DNA of 64,000 nucleotides. Source: Kibdelosporangium philippinense. Lineage in GTDB: Bacteria; Actinomycetota; Actinomycetes; Mycobacteriales; Pseudonocardiaceae. Shown here one piece after another: positions 25,519 to 33,921 of the stretch (the first letter of the stretch is position 1; the number at the start of each line of letters is the position of its first letter). A program made the translations under genes and the position numbers. Below the pieces are notes generated by a model. It was given only the letters and a program-made list of their open reading frames with translations. It made no database searches and had not been told where the DNA came from. The stretch is taken from the NCBI RefSeq assembly GCF_021390435.2, contig NZ_JAJVCN010000002.1, positions 1,364,001 through 1,428,000 of the forward strand, in the 5' to 3' direction.

Positions 25519-26457
25519 GGGTCTGTTTCGAAAGTCATGGGAGCCACTCGTTGATCGCTGCGATGGTGACCGTGGTTTCGTAGCGAACGGCGAGCTTGTC
25601 GTATCTGGTGGCGACGGCTCGGTTTCGTTTGAGACGGTTGATCCCGCACTCGACAGCGTGCCGTTGCTTGTAGATCTCCTTGTCGAATGCGGGTGGTCGT
25701 CCTCCGTGTGAGCCCTTGTTCTTGCGGTTGCGGACCTGGTCGGCCTTGTCCGGGATGGTGCAGCGGATACCGCGCCTGCGCAGGTAGGCGCGGTTGGCGC
25801 GGGACCCGTAGGCTTTGTCGCCGAGCACCCGATTCGGGCGGCAGCGCGGCCGACCGCGATCCCGCCGGGGTACCCGGATACGGTCGAGCACCACCTGAAA
25901 CTGGGGCGAGTCACCTCGCTGGCCAGCGGTGATCACGATTGATAAGGGCTTTTGTCCCTGCTCGACCGCCAGGTGAGTCTTGGTCGTCAACCCGCCTCGG
26001 GAGCGCCCCAGCCCGTGATCGGCCGGTTCGACCTCGACCCCGCCCGGAGACTCCTTCTGGAGATCCCCTTTTGACGCGCACCAGCCGCGTGCTGGTGCGC
26101 ACGAGCCACCGTGGAGTCCACGCTGACATCCCAGGTGATCAGGCCCGCAGCGTCCGCGTCCGCCTGCAACGCGACCAGAATCCTCTTCCACGTGCCATCC
26201 CGTTGCCACCGCCGGAACAAGCCATACACCGTCTCCCACGGGCCGTAACGCTCCGGCAGATCCCGCCACGGCACACCGGTTCGAACCCGAAACCGGATCC
26301 CGTCAATAAGCTTCCGCTTCGCATGCTTCGGCGGCCTGCCAGGCTTCTTGCCCCTGGGCAGCAAGGGTTCCAGCTTCGCCCACTGCTCGTTGGTCAGATC
26401 ACCACGCCCCACGAATCAAGATCATCTCAAACCTTGATCAACTTGTGAAACAGGCCC
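25519..26457 (-). mobile_element. IS5-family insertion sequence (IS427-like group)
   Basis: A 939-bp element with 17-bp imperfect inverted ends (GGGTCTGTTTCGAAAGT and GGGCCTGTTTCACAAGT). TA, or CTAG counting shared bases, flanks it on both sides (25516-25519 and 26457-26460), fitting a TA duplication within CTAG. It carries the two-frame transposase on the minus strand and lies between the subtilase start and panA. Confidence 0.85.
25535..26412 (-). CDS. IS5-family transposase, made by -1 frameshifting of two frames
   Basis: The first frame (26412-25987) begins MGRGDLTNEQWAKLEPLLPR and holds the N-terminal DUF4096-type region and first catalytic Asp (WDVSVDSTVARAHQH). The second frame (to 25535) continues as GLGRSRGGLTTKTHLA and carries the second Asp (LGDKAYGS) and the Glu (RHAVECGINRLKRNRAVATRYD). 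Neither alone is a full DDE transposase. The frames overlap at CAAAAGGGG (minus strand, about 26065-26073), a plausible slippery site for programmed -1 frameshifting, which is usual in this IS group. Full family length when fused, so the element may be active. Confidence 0.85.
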
Positions 26458-26597
26458 TAGTTGCCACAAGGGGCGTGGCGCTGCTTATTCCTCTCACGGC
26501 CTGAAGTCGCAGGTAGAAGCCGTAGCGTGTCGTCGATCCAACGGCATCGATTCTCGGCCGGATTGCGCATCATGATAGATACGCGCTGGTCAAGGAG

Positions 26598-27197
26598 GTG
26601 GAAACGATAGCGAGAGTGGATGACGTGGCCGCGACGATACTGACCCGTACTGGGCCGGTGACGTCGATGAAGCTGCAGAAGCTCATCTACTACAGCCAGG
26701 CGTGGCACCTGGTGCGTACCAACGAGCCGCTGTTCGAAGACCGAATCGAGGCGTGGCCGCAAGGCCCAGTGGTGCCATCGGTCTTCAGGAAGCACAGCAA
26801 GAAGTACACAGTCACGTCCTGGCCTTCCGGCGACGCGAAGCTGTTGACCGAACCAGAACGTGAAACTGTCTCATGGGTATTGGACAAATACTCGCATTTG
26901 TCAGCCGAATCGTTGTCCCGGTTGACACACATCGAGCCGCCGTGGCGGATTGCCCGAGGCCTTTCCGGGCCGAATGAGAAGAGCTCTGAGGAGATCATCA
27001 AGGAGCGCCTCAAGTATTTCTACGGTCGGCAGATCGCCGATGTGGATTCGGCGGTCGCCCACGCCGCTGCGAGCGCGGCCATGGAAGGCGTTGAGTTCGC
27101 TGACGATTGGCAGGATGTCCTGCGTTCGGTCGCCAGTTCGGAGGTGTCAGCCGCCGAAGCGATCCAGCGCGAAATCGATCGAGTCCGACGCTCGTGA
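26598..27197 (+). CDS. Panacea-domain (DUF4065) antitoxin
   Basis: A 199-residue Panacea/SocA-like (DUF4065) protein. Family marks are VDDVAATILTRTGPVTSMKL, QKLIYYSQAWHLVRTNEPLF, EDRIEAWPQGPVVPSVFRKH and the C-terminal helices. Panacea domains act as antitoxins that pair with many unrelated toxins. Here the next gene, overlapping by GTGA, is a Fic toxin, so this is the antitoxin-first gene of a TA pair. The GTG at 26598 lies on the AAGGAGG ribosome site itself, so the real start is uncertain: GTG 26616 (VDDVAAT) is possible. The intact antitoxin remains even though the toxin gene is broken. Confidence 0.85.
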   Translation: METIARVDDVAATILTRTGPVTSMKLQKLIYYSQAWHLVRTNEPLFEDRIEAWPQGPVVPSVFRKHSKKYTVTSWPSGDAKLLTEPERETVSWVLDKYSHLSAESLSRLTHIEPPWRIARGLSGPNEKSSEEIIKERLKYFYGRQIADVDSAVAHAAASAAMEGVEFADDWQDVLRSVASSEVSAAEAIQREIDRVRRS

Positions 27198-27497
27198 TCG
27201 ATCCGTACGTTCTGGCAGGCACTCGCTGTCTGAAGAACAAGCTCGGTATCGACGATCCAGCGACTCTCAAGGAACTAGTGGTCACGATCGGAAGTCTGTC
27301 GGGGGTCTCGACGGCCCAGCTTCCCGCTAGGAGGCCGCTGAATTAGGGTGGTTTGCGGGTTGGTTGTCACCGAGTGATGGCAGGCGAGGACCTGGGCCTT
27401 GCTGATTCATGGGTGATGCTGGGCGTTCAGGGAGCCTAGGGCGGTTGCTCGACGAGGTTCACAATCCCCAAGACTGGGGGTTGGGCCGTGGTTTCCC

Positions 27498-29132
27498 TCA
27501 GGTAGCCAGGGTCCAAGCGCCCGCCGTATGGGTCAGGCCGCGACCGATGAGGTTGCGGAGGTTCAAGGCTGCGGTGCGGCGTTTGAGCCAGGCGTTGTTC
27601 TTGCCGGTGCCTAGATATCGGAGTTTGAGACGTCGGCCACCGCGGCTGGCGATCTGGGAGATGACCCGTTCCACGTTGGGGCGGAACGTCCTGTAGCTCT
27701 CGCGCAGTTCGGGCTTGTCCGCCCAGTCGCGTCGGGCTTGGCGCAGCAGGTCATCTCGTGGGTGCAGAACGATTTTACGGCCGGTCTTGGACGTGGTGCA
27801 CTGTGCACGCAGTGAGCAGGCACGACAGAGAGCGCCAAAGGTGGCGACCCGGGTCCGGCTGATCGGGCGGGTGATGTCGTTGGGGCAGGTGACCGTGCCC
27901 GCTTGCTCGTCCACGGTGAAGTCGTCCACGGTGAAGTCGTCCACGGTGAAGTCGTCCACGGTGAAGTCGCCCTCGACCGGAGCCCGCAGCGGCTTGGGCT
28001 TGATCACCGCCTCATGCCCGGCATCGTCGATCCCACCGCGTAGATCCCCTGTGCCATAGGCGGAATCGCCGTACCACGCGCGCTTGCCGTCCTCGGCGTC
28101 GAGGAACTCCTCGGCCACAGCGGGGTCGGAGTTCTCCGTGCCGGCGGCCGTGGTCACCTTCTCGTCGGTGACGATCCCGGTCTCGGGCTCGGCCGCCACG
28201 TGCGCCCGATACCCGTCCCGCCGGTTCTCCGGGGACTTGCGGGTATGCCGCGCATCCGGATCCACTGTGGACACCACCCGGTCCGGGGCGACCTTGCGGG
28301 CGATCCGCCACCGCCCATCAGTGCCGTCACTGCCCTCGGCGGGCTCGGCATCCTGACCGGCGACCAACGCCAGCAACGCCAACGCGAACTCCGCGTCGCC
28401 TTCCAGTTCGGTATCGGCCAGCGCCGCCACCAGCGCGTTCGCATCGTTGACCAGCGCGGAGACCAGCGCGTCCCTGGCGGCCGGGTCGTCCCAGTCGATC
28501 CTCGGCTTGTCCGGCCGACTGTAGTCATGGCCGGTACACACCTTCGCGATCTGCTCCGCCGCGCCGGGCACCTGCCGATCCACCCGCCGGATCGCCGAGA
28601 TCAGCTGGGTGATGGTGTCCTGGGTGGCGACCGCGTCGGCCAGGATCGTGGAATCCACCGCCCGCTTGCGGCGGCCACGCAGGATCCCGGTCTCCTCGAC
28701 GACCGTGCGCACCGCGTCGTTGATCCGATGCGGCCGCCCCGAGGTGGCCAGTCGTTTGCGCCAGTACACCAGCGTCGAGGGGTCGAATCCCTTGTCGTCC
28801 AATGCCATCCCGGTCGCGACCTTCCACCGCAGGTCACACCGGGCCGCCTCAGCGGTCTCCCGATCCGAGAGATCATGCAGGGTCTGCAACACCAGGATGG
28901 AGGCCATCACCGACGCCGGGATCGAGGGCCGTCCCTTGCCCGAGGGGAACAGATCCTCGAACTCTCCATCGGGGAACAGATTCCGGCGATGCCCGGCCAG
29001 GAACGCGAACATGCTCCCCGCCGGGACCAGATGACCGACCAGCGCCTCCGCGTCCAGCAGCTCCCGATCACCACGCTCCACACCCTGCATGAAACGATTC
29101 TCCCAGCTCAAACCCACATCCTGGGGCGACAC
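27498..29132 (-). CDS. IS1182-family transposase
   Basis: A 544-residue DDE transposase, full length. The N-terminal DUF772-like part has GRPSIPASVMASILVLQTLH and LRWKVATGMALDD. Catalytic residues lie in KRAVDSTILADAV (first Asp), WYGDSAYGTGDL (second Asp) and ESYRTFRPNVERVISQI (Glu), with a Cys cluster CRACSLRAQC typical of the family between them. It starts about 20 bp inside the right end. An internal 15-bp unit repeated four times (27907-27966) inserts DFTVD repeats at about residue 396-415, a probable replication-slippage expansion that leaves the frame open. Works in trans on the element ends. Confidence 0.9.
   Translation of the reverse strand: MSPQDVGLSWENRFMQGVERGDRELLDAEALVGHLVPAGSMFAFLAGHRRNLFPDGEFEDLFPSGKGRPSIPASVMASILVLQTLHDLSDRETAEAARCDLRWKVATGMALDDKGFDPSTLVYWRKRLATSGRPHRINDAVRTVVEETGILRGRRKRAVDSTILADAVATQDTITQLISAIRRVDRQVPGAAEQIAKVCTGHDYSRPDKPRIDWDDPAARDALVSALVNDANALVAALADTELEGDAEFALALLALVAGQDAEPAEGSDGTDGRWRIARKVAPDRVVSTVDPDARHTRKSPENRRDGYRAHVAAEPETGIVTDEKVTTAAGTENSDPAVAEEFLDAEDGKRAWYGDSAYGTGDLRGGIDDAGHEAVIKPKPLRAPVEGDFTVDDFTVDDFTVDDFTVDEQAGTVTCPNDITRPISRTRVATFGALCRACSLRAQCTTSKTGRKIVLHPRDDLLRQARRDWADKPELRESYRTFRPNVERVISQIASRGGRRLKLRYLGTGKNNAWLKRRTAALNLRNLIGRGLTHTAGAWTLAT
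27907..27966. repeat. Four tandem 15-bp repeats inside the transposase gene
   Basis: Unit TCGTCCACGGTGAAG repeats four times (the last copy 27952-27966), encoding DFTVD units on the minus strand. The copies are identical, implying recent expansion; length is a multiple of three, so the frame survives. Confidence 0.9.
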
Positions 29133-29794
29133 GCCGATTATTCAGCGGCCTCCTAGCCAGATTTTCCTCTGGGCAGCACCGGCCAAAGGCGCCGGTACAA
29201 CACCGGTACCGGCCCCTTCGCCCGGCACACTCAGCGAAAACCCTGGATCCGCCGAATACCCCTAACGAACTTCCGATCGCAACCACTGGAGGTGAGGATC
29301 GTCAGTATCCGGGATGTGGAGCTGGCCCGATCGGTGCTGCCAGATGAGTACAACTCCGAGCACCTGCAGGCTTTTCACCGGCACCTTTTCCAGGACGTAT
29401 TCGACTGGGCAGGCCAGTTCCGGACTGTCGACATCAGCAAGGACGGCGCGCGGTTCGCGCACTACGCGTTCCTGGATGACCAGGTGTCCGAAGTGCTCGC
29501 ACGGCTGGAAGCTGACGACTGGCTGACTGGACTTTCCCGCGAACGCTTTGTCGCAAGGCTGGCTTTCTACTATGGCGAGATCAATGCGCGACACCCGTTT
29601 CGTGAAGGAAATGGCCGGACGCAGCGTGCGTTCCTCCGCCAGTTGTCGGCATCTGCGGGATGGCACCTCGACTGGTCAGAGCTCAACAAAGCAAACAACA
29701 TCGAGGCATCGCGCCGAAATCTGGTCGCGGCGGATACCTCGATGTTGGTCGACGTGCTGACCCGTGTCGTTGTGAAGATCTGAACCGCGCTGCG

Positions 29795-31183
29795 CTACAG
29801 GACGGCTTTTTCGAGTTCGGCCAACGAGTCCTCAAGGTGGCCGAGGAGACGCTGCAGGTGCGGGACGTTGCGGCGGCATCCGGTGAGCCCGAACTGCAGG
29901 CTGTCGGCGTAACTGGTGATCGTGATGTTCAGCGCCTGGCCGTCATACGGGATCGACAGCGGGTACTGGCCCTGCAGCTTCGCGCCATTCCAGTACAGCG
30001 GCCGGGGCGGCCCTGGCACGTTCGAGATGATCAGGTTGAACGGCGGCGGCGTCATCCGGACGAAGCCGGGAATCGGCGCGAACGCGAGCGGCGCCATGAT
30101 CAGCCCGGACAACGCCAAGATCTGCAGCGGGCTGAGTTCGGCAAGCGAGCGCTTGGCGATCTGCGCCGAATCCTGGATCTGGGCGAAGCGTTCGGCGGCG
30201 TCCTCGAGGTGCGTGCCGAGGTTCACCAGGATCGAGCCGACCGAGTTGCCGCTGGCCTCGCTTCTCTTCTGCTTGGCACGCAACGAAACCGGGACCATCG
30301 CGATCAACGGCCGGTCCGGCAACGCGCCAAGCTCCAGCAGATACCGTCGCAACGCGCCCGAACACATCGCGAGCACGACGTCGTTCAGGGTCGCGCCGGT
30401 CGCACGACGGATGGCCTTGATCCGGTCAAGTGACCAACGCTGCGCGGCGAACCGGCGGGCTCCGGTGATCTGCACGTTGAAGATCGATCGTGGCGCCTGG
30501 AACGGCAGCACGCTTGCCTGCTCACGCAACGCGGTGTTGGCGCTCTTCACCACCGCGGGCAGCACGCCTGCGACGTCCTGGGTCGCGGCGCGCAGGTTTT
30601 CCAGCAGTTCCAACGGTCCACCGCTGGCGTCGTCGGTTTTCGCTGGTTTGTCCAATGGGGGCATTGCCCAGACCGGTGGCATGTCCCGGACATCGGGATC
30701 TGTCGACAGGGCGCGCGCCGCGAGGATCAATGAGGACACGCCGTCCATCAGCGCGTGGTGCACCTTCGAGTACGTCGCGAACCTGTTGCCCTCAAGGCCT
30801 TCGATCAGCGAGAACTCCCACAGTGGACGATGCCGGTCCAGCAACGATCCGTGCAGCCGGGATGTCAGCTCGAGCAGTTCACGCACGCGCCCCGGACGCG
30901 GCAACGCCGTCAAGCGGACGTGATACTCCATGTCGAGCTGGTTGTCCGTCGTCCACGACCACTGGCCGAGGCTGCTGACCGGGCGCCGTGGCCTGCGGCG
31001 GAACAGCGGTTGCACGCTCTGCTCGTCGGCCACGAGCGACTGGTAGATCTTGCTGAGATAGTCCGGCCCGGCGTCTTCGGGCAGCTCGTACAGCTGTAGG
31101 CCGCCGACGTGCATCGGGTGCTCCCGTGATTCCCCGATCAGGAACATCGAGTCGGTAACGGGCATGAACGGTATCCGGGCCAT
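29795..31183 (-). CDS. Wax ester synthase/diacylglycerol acyltransferase
   Basis: A 462-residue WS/DGAT enzyme that joins fatty acyl-CoA to diacylglycerol or fatty alcohol to make storage lipid. The active-site motif is KVHHALMDGVSS, with His142-His143, Asp147 and Gly148. Other family parts are MARIPFMPVTDSMFLIGESR at the start, HRPLWEFSLIEGLEG, MCSGALRRYLLE, MVPVSLR and NLIISNVPGPPRPLYWNGA (the conserved NVPGP motif). Full length. The stop is 11 bp from the convergent end of fic. Divergent from the MpaB-like gene. Mycobacterial relatives (Tgs family) are induced under stress; no such site is visible here. Confidence 0.92.
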   Translation of the reverse strand: MARIPFMPVTDSMFLIGESREHPMHVGGLQLYELPEDAGPDYLSKIYQSLVADEQSVQPLFRRRPRRPVSSLGQWSWTTDNQLDMEYHVRLTALPRPGRVRELLELTSRLHGSLLDRHRPLWEFSLIEGLEGNRFATYSKVHHALMDGVSSLILAARALSTDPDVRDMPPVWAMPPLDKPAKTDDASGGPLELLENLRAATQDVAGVLPAVVKSANTALREQASVLPFQAPRSIFNVQITGARRFAAQRWSLDRIKAIRRATGATLNDVVLAMCSGALRRYLLELGALPDRPLIAMVPVSLRAKQKRSEASGNSVGSILVNLGTHLEDAAERFAQIQDSAQIAKRSLAELSPLQILALSGLIMAPLAFAPIPGFVRMTPPPFNLIISNVPGPPRPLYWNGAKLQGQYPLSIPYDGQALNITITSYADSLQFGLTGCRRNVPHLQRLLGHLEDSLAELEKAVL

Positions 31184-31275
31184 TGGCGCCTCCTGTCCCC
31201 GGTGCGACCTGCCGAGATTACCGCCACGGACGGTAGTCAGGAAGATCGGTTAGCTTGAGATCGTGAGACAAAAGA

Positions 31276-31286
31276 CGTATCGTCGT
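31276..31286. promoter_or_regulatory. Short palindrome in the MpaB-TetR leader
   Basis: GACGTATCGTC has perfect 4-bp arms and lies between the divergent WS/DGAT and MpaB-like genes, about 17 bp before the latter. It could be half of an operator for the TetR regulator of the operon. Weak evidence. Confidence 0.3.
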
Positions 31287-31302
31287 ATCAGGGAGGTGCG
31301 TC

Positions 31303-32121
31303 ATGCTCGGACCGGACTCGGAGGCTTGGCACAACGTCCTCGACTGGCGGCTGCTGCTCGGCTCGGGCCGTGCGTTGCTGCTGCAGGTCGCGCATCCAAC
31401 GGTCGGCGCTGGCGTCGCGCAGTACTCCGATTTTCAGAAACGTCCTTGGCAGCGGCTGCAACGCACGGTCGACTCGTTGATGATCATGACGTACGGACAG
31501 GGCCGCACGGTCGCGGAAGCCAAGCGGCTCAGGGAACTCCACAAGGACTTCACCGGCATAGACCATCACGGTCACCGGTACAGCGCGCTGAATCCCGAGG
31601 CGTATTGGTGGGTGCACGCCACCCTTTTCGAAGGCACGCTGGACGCCCACGCGACCTTCGCGACCCCGCTGCCGAGGCCGAAACAAGAGCGGCTGTACGA
31701 AGAATGGCGAGAACTTGGCGAGGTTCTCGGCCTCAAAGCCCGGCAGATGCCCGCCGGGCTCGACGGCTTCTTCGAGTACTTCGACGGAATGGTCGCGAAC
31801 TGCCTTGAGGACAACGAGACGGTTCGCAAAGTGCTCGCCGCGCTGGGGGATCGTCATCCGCACCGGCCGCCCGGCTGGCCGGAGCCGGTCTGGCGAATGG
31901 TCGGCCCGGTCGCGTCGGACGCCATCATGACCGCGACTGTTGGTACTTTGCCTGTGCCGTTGCGGGAACGCCTTGGTCTGAAGTGGACTCGAGGTGGCGC
32001 GAGGAATCTCCGGGCGCTGACCGCGGCCGTGAAGATGGGCATGCCGCTGTTGCCGGACAAAGTCCGTTACCATCCGATGGCACTGGTCGCCAAGCGCGCC
32101 GCAAGCCCTAGGATCGCCTGA
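31303..32121 (+). CDS. MpaB-family (DUF2236) oxygenase
   Basis: A 272-residue DUF2236 protein of the MpaB/latex-clearing-protein-like family, in which a histidine-rich helical fold can bind heme b. Marks are GRALLLQVAHPTVGAGVAQY, WQRLQRTVDSLMIMTYG, HKDFTGIDHHGHRYSALNPE and YWWVHATLFEGTLDA. The protein lacks a signal peptide. It starts six bases after a GGGAGG site and overlaps the following TetR gene by TGATG, so the two form one operon. Possible role: oxidation of lipid or terpenoid substrates; actual substrate unknown. A small palindrome GACGTATCGTC (31276-31286) lies in its leader. Confidence 0.8.
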   Translation: MLGPDSEAWHNVLDWRLLLGSGRALLLQVAHPTVGAGVAQYSDFQKRPWQRLQRTVDSLMIMTYGQGRTVAEAKRLRELHKDFTGIDHHGHRYSALNPEAYWWVHATLFEGTLDAHATFATPLPRPKQERLYEEWRELGEVLGLKARQMPAGLDGFFEYFDGMVANCLEDNETVRKVLAALGDRHPHRPPGWPEPVWRMVGPVASDAIMTATVGTLPVPLRERLGLKWTRGGARNLRALTAAVKMGMPLLPDKVRYHPMALVAKRAASPRIA

Positions 32122-32726
32122 TGTTCCTCGCCGAAGTGCTGGCGCCTGCCGGGCCGCAAGACGAGAGCACGCGCCGGATCCTCGACGCGGCTTTGGACGC
32201 CTACGAGGAGTTCGGGCTGCGCCGCACGACCATGGACGACGTGGCGAGACGGGCCGGGATCGGCCGTGCCACGCTGTATCGGCGGTTCCCACAGAAGGAC
32301 GACTTGGTCGCGGCGGTCGGGTTGCGCGAGGTGCGGCGGTTCATCGAGGCGGCGGACGTCGAGATCAGCAAAGCGGCCAATGCCGACGAACGGATGGTCG
32401 AAGGATTCGTAGCGGTCGTCAGCGGCCTGCGGGAACACAAGCTGCTCAACAGGGTGCTCTCCAGCGAGCCCGAAGCGGTGTTGCCGGGCTTGACGTTGCA
32501 CGGCGGCCCGGTGATCGCGTTGGCGCGCGCGTATCTGAAGGAAAAGATCGAGGAAGACCAGCGCGCCGGGCACATCCGCGACTTCGACGCCGAGCCGCTC
32601 GCCGAGATGCTGGCGCGCCTGATCCACTCGATGGTGCTCACGCCCGAAGGCAGCATTCCGACGCGCGACGAACGTCAGATGCGCGCCTTCGCGCGGACTT
32701 ATCTGGTGCCGTGGCTCAAGGTGTGA
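32121..32726 (+). CDS. TetR family regulator
   Basis: A 201-residue TetR protein. The DNA-binding part is TRRILDAALDAYEEFGLRRT followed by MDDVARRAGIGRATLYRRFP (residues about 17-57). The C-terminal ligand domain contains LLNRVLSSEPEAVLPGL. It is translationally coupled to the MpaB-like gene (TGATG), so it probably controls that gene and perhaps the divergent wax ester synthase. Its 3' end overlaps the convergent alcohol dehydrogenase gene by 11 bp. Ligand unknown. Confidence 0.87.
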   Translation: MFLAEVLAPAGPQDESTRRILDAALDAYEEFGLRRTTMDDVARRAGIGRATLYRRFPQKDDLVAAVGLREVRRFIEAADVEISKAANADERMVEGFVAVVSGLREHKLLNRVLSSEPEAVLPGLTLHGGPVIALARAYLKEKIEEDQRAGHIRDFDAEPLAEMLARLIHSMVLTPEGSIPTRDERQMRAFARTYLVPWLKV

Positions 32727-33783
32727 AGACCACGAGGGACCGCGCGCCGGTCCCGGACTTCATCCGCTCGAACGCTTCGCCGACGCCGTCAAGCCCGATC
32801 CGGTGTGAGACAAGGGGTTCCAGATCGAGCCTGCCGAGCTGGATCTGGGTGGCCAGCAACGGGATGTCCCGGTCGGGATCGCCGGAGCCGTACACGGAAA
32901 CGCCGATTGAGCGGGCGAAGTGGTAGAGCTCCAGCGCGTTGAAGCTGACCGTGTCGTCACGCCTGCCGACGCCGACGATCGTCACCTTCCCGCCGCGACG
33001 CGTTGTCTGCCAAGCGGTTCGGATGGTCTTCGAGTTGCCGACGCACTCCAGTGCGTGGTCCACACCGCGCCCGCCCGTCAATCCGCGAATCTCCTTGGCC
33101 AGCTTGTCGTGCGCGAGAACGAAGTGCGTTGCGCCCGCGTCCCTGGCGAGCTTTTCCTTGTCCGGCACGATATCCACGGCAATGATCGGTCCCGCGCCAG
33201 CGAGCCGTGCGCCGATGATCGCGGACAGGCCGACGCCGCCAAGCCCCATCACCAGCACGGACTCGCCCGGGCGAACCGAAGCGGTATTCCGTACGGCCCC
33301 GATACCTGTCACTACGGCACACCCAAGCAACGCGGCGATATCGAGTGGAACGCCGTCAGCAAGGGGGACAACGCCGTTTTCGTCGAGGACGACCTCTTCG
33401 GAGAAGGCGCCGACACCCAGCGTCACGTGGACGGCGCCGCGTTCGGGGCTGACCAGGCCTTCGACGGCCGTGCACAGCCATGGTTGGGAGTTCAGGCAGA
33501 ACCAGCAGTGCCTGCACGCGGGCGCCCAGTTCACGACGACACGGTCACCGACCGAGACGCGGGTGACCGCGGAGCCCACCTCGGCGATGGTCCCAGCGGC
33601 TTCGTGGCCGAGGACGAGCGGGAACTGGGGCGAGAAGGTGCCGTTGATCATCGAAAGGTCGGAGTGGCACACGCCCGCCGCCGCGACCTTGACGCGCACG
33701 TCACGAGGGCCAAGGGCGGGCAGTTCGATCTCACGGACCTCGATGGTCGCGTCGGGTCCGGCGACTACGGCTGCGTTCACCAT
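32716..33783 (-). CDS. Zinc-dependent alcohol dehydrogenase (Rv3086-like)
   Basis: A 355-residue medium-chain dehydrogenase. Catalytic zinc ligands fall in AAGVCHSDLS and LGHEAAGTIAEVG; structural zinc cysteines in CRHCWFCLNSQPWLC; the NAD loop is VMGLGGVGLSAIIGA. This matches the NDMA-dependent/AdhD-type group of mycobacteria and other actinomycetes. I chose ATG 33783 (MVNAAVVAGPDATIEVREIE) because the family begins there; upstream Met codons at 33792 and 33819 remain possible and no clear ribosome site decides. Divergent from the CoA-transferase gene, so it may belong to the same acyl-CoA or sterol-linked pathway. Confidence 0.87.
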   Translation of the reverse strand: MVNAAVVAGPDATIEVREIELPALGPRDVRVKVAAAGVCHSDLSMINGTFSPQFPLVLGHEAAGTIAEVGSAVTRVSVGDRVVVNWAPACRHCWFCLNSQPWLCTAVEGLVSPERGAVHVTLGVGAFSEEVVLDENGVVPLADGVPLDIAALLGCAVVTGIGAVRNTASVRPGESVLVMGLGGVGLSAIIGARLAGAGPIIAVDIVPDKEKLARDAGATHFVLAHDKLAKEIRGLTGGRGVDHALECVGNSKTIRTAWQTTRRGGKVTIVGVGRRDDTVSFNALELYHFARSIGVSVYGSGDPDRDIPLLATQIQLGRLDLEPLVSHRIGLDGVGEAFERMKSGTGARSLVVFTP

Positions 33784-33885
33784 GCAGGCCATTCTGCATG
33801 GCTTGGTCGCGCTGGTCATTGACGTGCGGGCCGGCTTAGAGCGACAAAGCCCGCCCGAGCGGAGCGAGGGCAATCAACACAGTTA

Positions 33886-33891
33886 TACGAT
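33886..33891 (+). promoter_or_regulatory. Possible -10 hexamer TACGAT before the CoA-transferase gene
   Basis: TACGAT fits the actinobacterial TANNNT -10 pattern in an AT-rich patch (AGTTATACGATAAATTACTG) 31 bp before the GTG start. No clear -35 box was found. Confidence 0.4.
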
Positions 33892-33921
33892 AAATTACTG
33901 CTGAGTAGGAGGTGGTCGACG

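Larger units (their letters stand above)
27331..29152 (-). mobile_element. IS1182-family insertion sequence
   Basis: An 1822-bp element with 13-bp perfect inverted ends GAGGCCGCTGAAT, flanked by CTAG on both sides (27327-27330 and 29153-29156), a typical palindromic target for this family. It carries one transposase gene and has landed inside the small element that splits fic. Confidence 0.85.
27277..29287. mobile_element. MITE-like element inside fic, itself interrupted by IS1182
   Basis: The outer ends are imperfect 30-bp inverted repeats beginning AGTGGT and containing CGATCGGAAGT, followed by GT and GGGGT (24 of 30 match). Without the inner IS and one CTAG copy the element is about 185 bp and has no coding capacity, so it is a non-autonomous element. 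Its excision restores the fic frame exactly. Flanks are CTAG-like on the left and CTGG on the right, so a 4-bp duplication with one change, or none, is possible. Confidence 0.75.
27194..29783 (+). pseudogene. Fic toxin gene split by nested mobile elements
   Basis: The 5' part is 27194-27276 (GTG start inside the panA stop; VIDPYVLAGTRCLKNKLGID) and the 3' part 29288-29783. Joining them (83 + 496 = 579 bp) gives an uninterrupted 192-residue frame; the junction codon rebuilds LKELEVRIVSI. The 3' part keeps the complete Fic motif HPFREGNGRTQR (residues 130-141 of the rebuilt protein), and HLQAFHRHLFQDVFDWAGQF before it. Fic enzymes transfer AMP or related groups to target proteins. As it stands the gene cannot make the full protein; a shorter product from GTG 29292 would contain the Fic core but has little reason to be expressed. 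Confidence 0.85.

Noticed and set aside
28200..29156. Long plus-strand frame opposite the IS1182 transposase
   Set aside because: Antisense shadow of a GC-rich gene; Arg/His-rich, no family features, and the transposase is intact on the other strand.
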